Below are positions 57,401 to 64,000 of a stretch of 64,000 bases of DNA, piece by piece; position 1 is the first letter of the stretch; the number at the start of each line of letters is the position of its first letter. The DNA lies in NCBI GenBank assembly GCA_025331565.1, contig JAFREQ010000062.1, forward strand, positions 902,501 through 966,500, in the 5' to 3' direction. Source of the stretch: Holacanthus passer. Taxonomy: Eukaryota; Chordata; Actinopteri; Pomacanthidae. The translations under genes and the position numbers were made by a program. A model generated the notes under the pieces. It searched no databases and had not been told where the DNA came from. It worked only from the letters and a program-made list of their open reading frames with translations.

Positions 57401-57887
57401 AAGTCATTTTATTTTACGATTTCTACAAGGTCTTGAAGCCCATTTTAAGATGTTTTCCTCAAAGATCCTATGCAACATATTTCATCTTCTATGTTTACTT
57501 ACTATTGAATGTAAAGACAACCTCCTCGTGCCAAAAGTTTCATTTGATCTTTCACAACATCTGATAGAGTAAAATCTCTCATTTATCTTTAACTAGACTT
57601 GCCATAACAGTATCTGTGCCTGTACCTGAGCTGAGAGGAGGGACGTCGTCCGTGGAGGAAAAGTCCAGTGTGGCTCCTGCAATATCCACCATATCATCAT
57701 CATCATCGTCACTTGGGTGATGAAGGCCATCAAAGCTGCCTGTGCAGTAGCCGGAGTTTTCCATCCTGTTAAATCCTGTTGAAAAACGACAGGAGTCAAA
57801 CAGAGATTCAAGCACAAACACACAGCTGCAGGATGGATCAGCTTTACCTGCATATTTACGAGACAGGCTCGTCCAGTAATGAGACAT
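33681..57887 (-). CDS. clcn5: ClC-5 chloride/proton exchanger
   Basis: Seventeen coding exons, minus strand: 57887-57848, 57775-57626, 46404-46235, 45673-45574, 44890-44703, 44192-44070, 43038-42832, 42342-42262, 41980-41746, 41633-41458, 40668-40528, 39911-39725, 37216-37074, 36928-36779, 36511-36406, 36259-36043, 33771-33681. All junctions are GT-AG and phases join throughout to about 834 residues (human long ClC-5 is 816). ClC-5 is an electrogenic 2Cl-/H+ exchanger of early endosomes that supports acidification and endocytosis, known best in kidney proximal tubule. Visible: GSGIPE anion-selectivity motif (Ser about 253), GKEGP gating glutamate (about 296), SLEE proton glutamate (about 353), an NTS glycosylation sequon, a split CBS pair and C-terminal DPDSILFN. 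The stretches FNTIDWVREKS, SVSDAFSGWLL, NHEHCCW and GFPVVVSQESQRLVGFVLRR fit ClC-5 better than ClC-3 or ClC-4. Odd: the PPxY motif is absent. Start ATG 57885-57887 is the likeliest for the long form; a conserved internal ATG is at 57762-57764. The a/b fish paralogue is not assigned. Confidence 0.95.
33772..36042. other. clcn5 last intron, nothing recognised
   Basis: A 2.3-kb intron between the exon carrying most of CBS2 and the terminal exon. A 158-codon plus-strand frame at 34,591-35,067 has no recognisable domain, no splice or promoter context and mixed composition, so I treat it as chance. A (CTTC)n-like stretch lies near 35,950. Confidence 0.5.
38725..38905 (+). repeat. interspersed repeat fragment (TTACCTCCGCCAA family)
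   Basis: Begins TTATTACCTCCGCCAACGAG, continues to GTCATGTTTTCGG, TTTGTCAGCAGGAT and CAGCTTGGTAGAAGTGTGG, then GAGCCAAGAAAGAAGCCATT. This word order is that of a repeat widespread in fish and other animal genomes. The copy is diverged. I do not assign a formal class. Confidence 0.55.
39300..39680 (+). repeat. diverged teleost interspersed repeat, LINE-like
   Basis: A series of phrases in the order of a common teleost repeat: ACTTATCTGGGTCACAGTGG, CCAGACGTCCCTCTTCACAC, CATCCTGAGACATTCCCAAA, GGGAGGCATGTAGAAAACAT, CTGGTCAGAC, then GATATCTGAGCTCCTCCCT, TTTCGGTCACTGAATCGAGA and CTTCAGGCTCAGCCCCGTCT. The copy is old, shortened and internally deleted. It ends about 45 bp from the clcn5 exon at 39,725. 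Confidence 0.6.
40801..41175 (+). mobile_element. non-autonomous DNA-transposon-like repeat
   Basis: Left end ACTCTGATTCCAAACAGTTGG and right end CCCAACTTGTTTGAAACATG contain complementary words (CCAAACAGTTGGAACA against TGTCCCAACTTGTTTG), so they look like imperfect terminal inverted repeats. The interior, including TGAACCTCTCTCCATCCTCG, TTCATACCCAATCATGATCC and ACCTGTGGAATGATCCAAAC, matches a repeat common in teleost genomes. It has no coding capacity and lies in a clcn5 intron (40,669-41,457). Family name not asserted. Confidence 0.6.
41701..41720. repeat. short (CA)n tract in clcn5 intron
   Basis: Ten CA units, 26 bp from the splice donor of the clcn5 exon ending at 41746. On the transcript this is a UG repeat, which is a known kind of binding site for splicing regulators. 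Confidence 0.9.
45327..45373. repeat. perfect inverted repeat / hairpin
   Basis: The left arm 45327-45346 (AAAATAGCAGAAGCGATATC) is the exact reverse complement of the right arm 45354-45373, separated by a 7-base loop, ACAGCTA. It lies in the clcn5 intron 44,891-45,573. Flanks show no obvious target duplication. Confidence 0.9.
46434..46461. repeat. (GA)n tract next to a splice acceptor
   Basis: Uninterrupted GA dinucleotides just upstream (minus-strand sense) of the acceptor at 46404 of the first exon shared by both clcn5 forms. On the transcript it is a (UC)n polypyrimidine tract, which probably serves that acceptor. Confidence 0.85.
49884..49938 (-). CDS. clcn5: candidate alternative first coding exon of clcn5
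   Basis: ATG at 49936-49938 in a favourable context (G at -3, G at +4) opens MAWKCWTTQLDEEVLVEN. The exon ends in G followed by GTGAGT, a consensus splice donor, at phase 1. The next clcn5 exon (acceptor at 46404) requires exactly phase 1, so the joined product reads on in frame as GGYEEYSS and gives about 789 residues instead of 834. This would replace the acidic N-terminus encoded at 57.6-57.9 kb. Mammalian CLCN5 also uses alternative 5' exons that change the N-terminus. I do not recognise this particular peptide from any ClC-5. The evidence is sequence context only. Confidence 0.5.
50029..50156 (-). promoter_or_regulatory. CCAAT-box cluster before alternative exon
   Basis: Three CCAAT boxes (ATTGG on the plus strand at 50029-50033, 50060-50064 and 50152-50156) lie within 128 bp. 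They are 91-218 bp upstream of the candidate alternative clcn5 start codon, in the correct orientation and distance for an NF-Y-type promoter. A TATAAA-like word near 50,190 is further upstream than the CCAAT boxes, so it probably does not act as the core element. Confidence 0.4.
51101..51180 (+). repeat. teleost interspersed repeat, copy 3
   Basis: AGCCAATCCCAGCATGCACC, GAGAGGCAGGGTACACCCAG and CACAGGTTTGCCAGCTCATA are the middle part of the repeat whose ends are seen at 24,829 and 30,951. It is a diverged internal fragment in the large clcn5 intron. Confidence 0.55.
51422..51475. repeat. (GT)n microsatellite
   Basis: Uninterrupted GT dinucleotides for about 54 bp, the longest tract in the window, in the large clcn5 intron. 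Confidence 0.97.
55092..55117. repeat. (CA)n microsatellite
   Basis: Thirteen CA units in the large clcn5 intron. Confidence 0.95.
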
Positions 57888-58640
57888 TATCACCAAAAGA
57901 CAGCAGAAGACAGAGTGTCTTCATCAACAACGTCCTTCTTTAAAGCCTCAGCTGGATTTCATCAAACCAATTCTAGGAAATGTGGTTCCTGAGAAACAGC
58001 AGCTTCATACCAGCTTCATCACAGACACAGAAATGACAACACATCTCTGGTTACAAGGAAGTTTTCGCAATCATTTCCGCACTTTTCTAGTCTTACTATG
58101 AGTCAGTGGTTGAAGCTGTAACCACCAAAACAAACGAGGCAGGCTGGAAAAACAAGAGCAGATTAGCAGCAGCTAGCTTAAACAATTAGCCACAACTAGC
58201 TTAAACTGACAAAATGCAACCGCCAAGCTAACTTTGAGTAAACGTAACTGCGCTTAACTCGCCTTAAATGTGTGTGCAGTTTTTTAAATAAGGAAGAAAT
58301 GCGCTATCTAAAGGTGTGTGTTTTACCTGTGGGGAGAGAAAGCAGCTTCAGCTTCAGTGAAGAAGAAGAAGAAGAAGAAGAAGGAGAAGAAGAAGAAGTC
58401 TTGTGACTCGGATTTAACGTCTTCGACTCTCGGCTGATTATGTCAACAGGAGCCGATGTCAACTTAAACCTGCATCAGCCTCCGTCCAGAAAACGTTGTT
58501 TTAAAAGACAAAATATGAACTAAAAGACGCCACAGCTGAACATTATCTTTATGAGACACTCAGCTTGGTGAAATAGTGTAAAATTGTCCGCAGTGCGTTT
58601 TGTTTTTGTCACTTAAAACTGCACCAAGCTAGTGTCAAGT
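57848..58640 (-). promoter_or_regulatory. clcn5: clcn5 5' leader exons and proximal promoter
   Basis: A splice donor (CCCCACAG then GTAAAACA on the minus strand) ends a non-coding first exon at 58327. The best matching acceptor that I see is TGTTTCTCAG before 57988, giving a second exon of 57988-57848 that carries the ATG at 57885-57887. The leader includes a long GAA purine tract at 58359-58399. Two ETS-type words, ACTTCCGGT near 58,660 and ACTTCCGGTT near 58,857, lie just upstream and are typical of TATA-less vertebrate promoters. The transcription start itself cannot be placed. Confidence 0.45.
58359..58399. repeat. (GAA)n-type trinucleotide tract
   Basis: About 13 AAG/GAA units with one GGA interruption, probably in the first non-coding exon of clcn5 (CTT/TTC repeats on the transcript). 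Confidence 0.9.
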
Positions 58641-59330
58641 TAGCTAACATTAGCTACAACTTCCGGTCAAAGCGTCGTACAAATTCGTTGATGATCTTAT
58701 AACTGCGCCACATTTTACGATTTTACAATCAGACTTTAATCATATATTTATTTTACATTATGTGGCATCTTTATCTATGTTTTGGATATTAAATTAAATC
58801 GTTGCTTCATTTTCAAAGCCGAACTGCCCCGGTTTAATTTGAAGGGTAAGTCGCTCAACTTCCGGTTTACCTAGCTTATTTCAGCTGCCTTGATATAATC
58901 ATATGTAAACCAGGAAAATTAATCGAGTCAAGAGCTGTCGCCGCTTCTCCAACTGGGTCAGTGGAGCAGTTCGATGAATCGGTCATCAATATTCAGCAGC
59001 TGCTCAGTAGTTTAAAAAGAAAATTGATCCAAAAAGCAAATGTTAACTTTTCTTATATATTTTTCTCTATTTCCATAGGTCAAATATGAGGAAACAAAAA
59101 AATAGTTAATAATTTGCCCTACGCTTGTGTAAAAGAAAAAAAGGATAATTAGATTATAAATAAGTCAAAACTTAGAAGGTTTGATCAAAGCTGGCAACAT
59201 TAATGTAAAGTCTGAATTTATATGTGATACTATTGTGTCATGGTAACTCAAGCAGAATGGACGTTTTCAATGGGATTAAAAACAGTGCAAGGGAGACACC
59301 TTGTGGTCATCTGTAAAAACTGAATCAGGG

Positions 59331-59560
59331 CCCTGTGTACATTTACTCAAGTACTGTAGCGAAGTACAAATCGAGGTACTATTTTATGTAGCTTTATCCT
59401 TCTACTCCACTACATCTAAGAAACAAATATTGTACTTTTTACTCAATTACATCTGTCTGACAGGTAGTAGGTAGGTAGTTCACTCCAGGGTTCCCAATCT
59501 GGGGGCCAGGTCCTCCAAAGGGTCACAAGATAAATGTTAGGAGTCGTGAGTCAGAATGGG
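59331..59560 (+). repeat. two adjoining teleost interspersed repeat fragments
   Basis: 59,331-59,460 has the words ATTTACTCAAGTACTGTAG, CTTCTACTCCACTACATCT and ATTGTACTTTTTACTCAATT of a very abundant fish repeat. Immediately after it, GGGTTCCCAATCTGGGGGCC, GGGTCACAAGATAAATG and AGGAGTCGTGAGTC match the start of another. Both are diverged and non-coding. Confidence 0.6.
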
Positions 59561-62004
59561 TCCTAAAATACTCCTGTTACCTCTGACAAGGCGTTATGAC
59601 ATTCTGGTTTATGTCTCATTAATTCCTCCTCTTCTCTTTCATTTCTCTCCATGACGTCTTGTTTCTCTCTGAACGCCTCCTGCTCATTCATCTTCTCCTT
59701 CTCCTCCACTCCACCACTCAGCTCCTTGCAGCCCAACATAAACATTCCTCCACTCTGCCTCCCATGGAGTTTCTTGTTTTAACCGGTCTGTTTCTCTTCA
59801 CTTCCTCCTTTGTCCTTTATATAAACTCATTCCAACAAGTAGTATTTGTTGAAGTGAAATTGCAGTGAATAAATCTTTCTGTCATTCTCTCTCAACATTT
59901 TTCACTCATTCATACTTTTCTTTTTTCGACCACTTACCTGCTGTATTTCTCCTGAAGTGCTCAGATGTGGGTCACTCCGTCCTCATTCACGCCCCCATGT
60001 TTTGTCTTCCATCCTCTCTTTTTTCCAGCTCTTATGCTCCCATCAGTCCTCTGTTCTTCCATCTGGGTCAGGCAGAAGAATGCACTCCCTCGCTTTCACA
60101 GAAACACAGATTCTTTCCTTTTACGACAGCTGGTTTCTTTATTATTTCCACAGATCAGCAACCACAACCACCCCCAACCCTCTGTCTCTCTGTGAGGCCA
60201 AACATGTCCTCCTAAGACACAGTTCACTCCATCTAGTTTTCATTTTCTCCACTGAAAGCATGACTGAGTTGAAAGATCCACATATGTTATCCTCTAAAAT
60301 AACATGATGCCCCTTCGACCCCCAGGGAGGATGTGAAGTTACTTTAGGGTGGGATGTGAAAAAATACACTTCTCTGACCAAAAACAGGCCTTTATCATAA
60401 GAATTTGATGCTGAAAAATGTCAATGTCTTGCAGTTCCAGAGGTTCCTCCCAAAAATTACTAATCATCTTTTGCTGGCATCACATATTAAAGAAGCCAAG
60501 AAAATAACACTAAACAGGTGAAAAGGGGAGTAAGACAAATGCTGTGAGTGAAAATAAAGAGACACTACATCAACAAATAATGAAAACATTATGGAATAAT
60601 TCAAATACTTCATGTTTTTTAAATAACTAATTTAGGTCAGTGGTTAACTTTGACTTTGAGTTTTTATTGTGTTGTCTTATTGGCTTTTAATACAGCTGTG
60701 AACTTTATTTTGTGGTTTCTACTTCTCCCTATAAAAATGTGTTTGGACTGTTTTGGAGCCAAATGTAAAACTTTTTTAAAAACATTTTCAGTGCTGTAAC
60801 ACTTAATTCAAACGGTCTCCATCCATCACTGCTGTTTAATTTGATTCTTCTCTCTGGTTTGAGGCTTTAATCGTCTCCACATCATCAATATGTTTTAATG
60901 AGCTGAACCCCCTCCCCTCCAGTCCATTAATGACACGGGCATTAACTTCCCTTAAATGAGTCTCGTCGCCACATCTCTGCGGCTCCTGCAGAGCTGCTGA
61001 ATAACTCAACATCCGTCAACCTCCATTTGCCCTCGGCCGTATTTACTTAACCGTCCCACCACATTCAAACAACAGTTTCCCCCAGATGGGAATAAATTTC
61101 AGCAGCAGACACTGAAGTGGCATAAAGAGACCGTTCACCCAGGAGGATATAAATCACGACAGGAGACGCGGAGCTAGTTTAAAATACTATTATTATTATT
61201 TATGGTACTTTTTCCTCACAGGAGTGTTTTTGCAGTTACAAAATGTAATGCATTTTACAAAAAAGGCTTTGTAATAAATCAGAATTACATAGGAAAACAC
61301 CAACAGAAGAAATATAGCTACTCTCTCACTGGTCCAACAAGCAACTTCTCCTCCTCTCGTCAAGTCAATAAGTTTCCAGTCGGTTTAGAAAGTGGCTGAG
61401 CAAGAATACAGGTACAGAACAGGACAAATGTATGTGGACATCTCGACTTCAGAGTTGTTTGGTATTAAAACAGCAGGAAACATGTTGGAACACATTAAGG
61501 AAATGAGCAAAATCAAGTGTAAAACCTTTAATAAACTTTAAGCTGCTGCTTTTTTTTATCAGAACACTTGATCAACAGTGAAAGTGATAAAGAAAACGAT
61601 AAAAGTGTCTGTGTTTTCACTTCAACTTCAGCAAATCCACCTTTCAACAGCCACAATTTCCTCTTTAAAATCCCTCCATGTCTTGTCGAGCTGCAGGTTT
61701 GTTCTTTAAAATGTGATTTACTCAGACAGGCAGTGCTGAACTGTGTAAAATCTGTCCAGTCCAAAGTTTCAGATATGGACTAAAGCTTGGAAAGACTTTG
61801 GCAATAAATCATAAATCACAAGGCAGGAAACAGCAGAAAGCAGGTGGCAGGTATTTAAAGTTTAAAGGTGGATGTGATGGATAATTAAAAAAAAAACAGG
61901 AATCTGGCCTTTTGTTTAAATCCTGACTTTCAGGAAAGTTTTACAAATTGAGAAAAATAGTTTTTGGCACTTTAAACTATAAAAAAAGTATTTTCAAGTT
62001 TTAA

Positions 62005-62190
62005 AATAAAAGTTTAACATTTTGGGGAAATACACTTGTTTACTCTCTTGCTGAGATTTAGATGAGAAGTTTGATACCACTCTTATATCTGTGTGTTCCT
62101 GCAACAGGTTAGCTTAGCTTAGCAATGAGGACTGGAAACAGAGGGAAACAGTTAGCCTGGCTCCAAGCTAAGCTAAGCTAACAGGTAGGT
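62005..62190 (+). repeat. teleost repeat with AGCTTAGCTTAGC hairpin
   Basis: Words in order: AACATTTTGGGGAAATACAC, CTCTTGCTGAGATTTAGATG, AGAAGTTTGATACCACTCTT, GGTTAGCTTAGCTTAGC, GGACTGGAAACAGAGGGAAA and CAGTTAGCCTGGCTCCAAGC, ending in TAAGCTAAGCTAACAGG. The last word is the reverse complement of the earlier TTAGCTTAGCTTA motif, so the copy can fold back on itself. This is a repeat common in percomorph fish. Confidence 0.65.
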
Positions 62191-63454
62191 TTATGCTGAT
62201 GAACAGACATGATATCAATCTTATCTAAAGCTCAACAAGAAAGTGAAACATTCTTTAACCTACAAATTCAGGGCAAAAACTTGAACAGTCTCAAGACAAA
62301 AACTGCAACTCTGCTTTCAAGACAAACTCTCCTTTTCAGTCCACGTCAAAAATATACAGTAAACATTGACTCGTCCTGGTCTTCTCGTCCATCTTTTACA
62401 ACCAATTTTTTACAACCAATTCCAGTCATTTCACAAATCAAAATCACTATATACACATCGTATACATTATAAACACAAGTGTCTTCTGTACATAACAGTT
62501 AATATGTGACAGTATGACGAGTCAGCGGAGTCTCAAACTCCACACAGTAAAAACAGCCACAGACGTTACAGTAACGGGAATACAAAGTGATATGATGGTA
62601 TTATGCTAGATAATACAGTATATGTACGGCTGAGCGCAGGTGTCAGCCAGCAACCAAGACGAGTACAAAAAGAGAAATTACACATTTAGCTGACGTCCCA
62701 ATGGCAGTTAAAGATGCTGCAAACAGCATCTCACAACATTGGCTTTAGTGTTGTAATGGAACCACAGTTTCTTAGTGTGAAGCACCGAAAAGAGTCTCCT
62801 TCGATTCTCTGAACCGGGAGATTTAAATACAAAAGAAAATACACACACACACAAAAAGCAGCGTCTCAGTGACACATTCATCGAGAGAAAACGTCTTTGG
62901 CAACGTAGTGTGATGCTGGTTAGAGTAAGTGTAGTGTCATTAGTTTTACAGTACATGTTTCAGGCACGTAGTGTGAAGCAGGTATCAGTTTAAAATGTGG
63001 TTAACAGGACTTGTTTTAGATTCTTTTCTTTATCATTAGGTTTGAAACGACAACTGCAATTTGAATCCTTGCTCATGTTTCAGTCTTTTCCTTCAGTGAC
63101 ATCTGGGAAAAGCATCCTCTTCTTTTTCATTTCAACAACGTCTGAACCCTCTTTTCTAGCCACCAACGAGCTCTCAGCTCTCTAATCTGGTGTATTTGAA
63201 GATTTATCTGATTCCCGAAGTCTCTAATTAATTGTTTCTGTGAGTCCTCGTTCAGTTTTTTCTTCCTGGTCTTTTTTCCTGGGCTGCAGCAGTAAAGTTC
63301 AGTCTTCTTTCTGTGTGACACCTTTTGGACTTGTGTCTCCTGTTTTGGCCTTCATTGGTTGCTGGAGTCAAGTTTTCTTTTTTACAAACATTCAGGCTGT
63401 TTGAGCTGCTGGTTTGGTCCTGGAGCTTCTGGATTTACATCTGTGCTAATCCTT

Positions 63455-63625
63455 AAAGGAACAGTTTGACATTTTGGAACACTGAGTATGAAGCTACTGC
63501 CAGGAGGTGGTTAGCTTAGCTTAGCATTAAGACTCCAGGAAGTGAAAACCAGATACAACAGTGAGTTTTAGAGGAGCTGGCAGGTGGATTTTATTACTTT
63601 TGGACAGAGCCACTGTTCAGACATG
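63455..63625 (+). repeat. rearranged second copy of the same repeat
   Basis: Starts AAAGGAACAGTTTGACATTT, then GGTTAGCTTAGCTTAGCATT and AAGACTCCAGGAAGTG as in the 62,005 copy. From about 63,570 (AGAGGAGCTGGCAGGTGG, TTTTGGACAGAGCC) it runs as the reverse complement of the usual tail. It therefore lies partly inverted, in the presumed shroom 3' UTR. Confidence 0.5.
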
Positions 63626-63786
63626 ACAGTGGTATATTTTCATCCAACGTGTGGCCAAAATGTCAAACTACTTCTCTAAGAAGGATGCACACCTCTCTGG
63701 AAACCTCCTTCAAATCTTAAACTGGACTCAGGTCAACTCTGTCTTCAAACTGTCCTGCTTCTTCATCTCTTCAGGCGTCTTTTTCT

Positions 63787-63949
63787 TCAATAATGTCCAT
63801 ATCCCATGGACATTCCCATCCCGATCCCCAGCCCCAGCCCCAGCCCCAGGCTCTCCCTCAGCCCCCTCAGCTGCTCCTCTCCCAGCCGGATCTTGTCCTC
63901 CAGCTGCCTCTGCTCCACCAGCAGGGCGGCCTTCATCTTCACAAAGTGG
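63787..63949 (-). CDS. shroom4: Shroom-family protein, last coding exon (partial)
   Basis: The acceptor TTCCTCCGCAG precedes 63949 and the exon enters at phase 2 (one base completes the previous codon). It encodes HFVKMKAALLVEQRQLEDKI, continues RLGEEQLRGLRESL, then a short Gly/Leu and Gly/Met tail ending GYGHY and TGA at 63787-63789. The first 34 or so residues match the end of the ASD2 domain. In Shroom proteins this coiled coil binds Rho kinase and drives apical actomyosin constriction. The rest of the gene lies beyond the right edge. I chose shroom4 over shroom2 mainly because SHROOM4 lies near CLCN5 on human Xp11.2; the peptide alone does not separate them. The in-frame CCCCAG repeats in the tail are unusual. 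Confidence 0.7.
63826..63849 (-). repeat. in-frame hexanucleotide repeat in shroom tail
   Basis: Four tandem CCCCAG units (CTGGGG on the coding strand) encode alternating Leu-Gly dipeptides immediately after the ASD2 coiled coil. Changes in unit number would keep the frame. Confidence 0.85.
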
Positions 63950-64000
63950 CTGCGGAGGAAAAAACAGAGACAAACACGTTTCATCTATATCCTGTGCTGA

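Larger units (their letters stand above)
46405..57625. other. large clcn5 intron
   Basis: An 11.2-kb intron between the N-terminal acidic exon and the exon beginning GGYEEYSS. It holds the candidate alternative first exon near 49.9 kb, a GA tract at 46434-46461, a CATT tract at 47693-47711, a 54-bp GT tract at 51422-51475, a CA tract at 55092-55117 and a repeat fragment at 51,101. Apart from these, nothing coding is recognisable. Confidence 0.7.
58900..63786. other. intergenic repeats and likely shroom 3' UTR
   Basis: No exon was recognised between the clcn5 promoter and the shroom last exon. Repeats occur at 59,331-59,560, 62,005-62,190 and 63,455-63,625. The part adjoining 63,787 must be shroom 3' UTR, but its end is unclear. 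AATAAA words on the minus strand occur near 63,590 (inside a repeat), 60,700 and 60,130. Confidence 0.5.

Noticed and set aside
57593..57853. Alternative frame through the clcn5 N-terminal exons (GWKTPATAQ...)
   Set aside because: It arises only if the second of two tandem acceptors is used with the upstream ATG. The other frame gives the conserved TGSF and DDVPPL motifs of ClC-5.
63728..63973. Gly/Ala/Glu-rich minus-strand frame overlapping the shroom exon
   Set aside because: It is a shadow frame of the same GC-rich exon; the frame reading HFVKMKAALLVEQ matches the ASD2 domain.
1..64000. CRISPR arrays, operons or prokaryotic mobile elements
   Set aside because: No regularly spaced repeats with unique spacers and no prokaryotic gene organisation; the tandem arrays are simple eukaryotic microsatellites.

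Overview
The window looks like nuclear DNA from a ray-finned (probably percomorph) fish. It has intron-split vertebrate genes with GT-AG junctions, abundant (CA)n microsatellites and several interspersed repeats familiar from teleost genomes. No bacterial, plasmid, phage or CRISPR features were seen. Almost all of the supplied open frames longer than 60 codons are chance or antisense frames. The real coding content lies in short exons, which I reconstructed from splice sites, reading phase and protein similarity recalled from the families.

Three genes are supported. (1) Positions 11,230-13,412, plus strand: the last five coding exons of a TRAIL-type TNF ligand (tnfsf10-like), with the complete C-terminal TNF homology domain and the zinc-ligand cysteine. 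The exons for the cytoplasmic tail, membrane anchor and stalk were not found in the first 11 kb. (2) Positions 33,681-57,887 (5' leader to about 58.4-58.6 kb), minus strand: a complete clcn5, the ClC-5 endosomal 2Cl-/H+ exchanger. Seventeen coding exons join in phase to about 834 residues, with both mechanistic glutamates and both CBS domains. A second possible first exon at 49.9 kb would give a 789-residue form. (3) Positions 63,787-63,949, minus strand: the last coding exon of a Shroom-family gene, probably shroom4, which continues beyond the right edge. Shroom4 beside clcn5 matches the neighbourhood of these genes on human Xp11.2.

Layout: 0-11 kb no recognisable gene; 11-14 kb tnfsf10-like; 14-28 kb gene-poor with microsatellites and repeat fragments; 28.8-33.7 kb possible long clcn5 3' UTR; 33.7-46.4 kb the clcn5 exon cluster; 46.4-57.6 kb the large clcn5 first intron, with the alternative first exon inside it; 57.6-58.9 kb clcn5 5' exons and promoter; 59-63.8 kb repeats, then the shroom 3' UTR and last exon. 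Functionally these are independent animal genes: an apoptosis-inducing ligand, an endosomal acidification transporter and an actomyosin/Rho-kinase scaffold. I see no operon-like or multi-gene system. The most interesting points are the candidate clcn5 alternative promoter and exon, the absence of the PPxY motif in this ClC-5, a stop-free 72-bp intron at the start of clcn5, and a perfect 20-bp-arm hairpin in a clcn5 intron.
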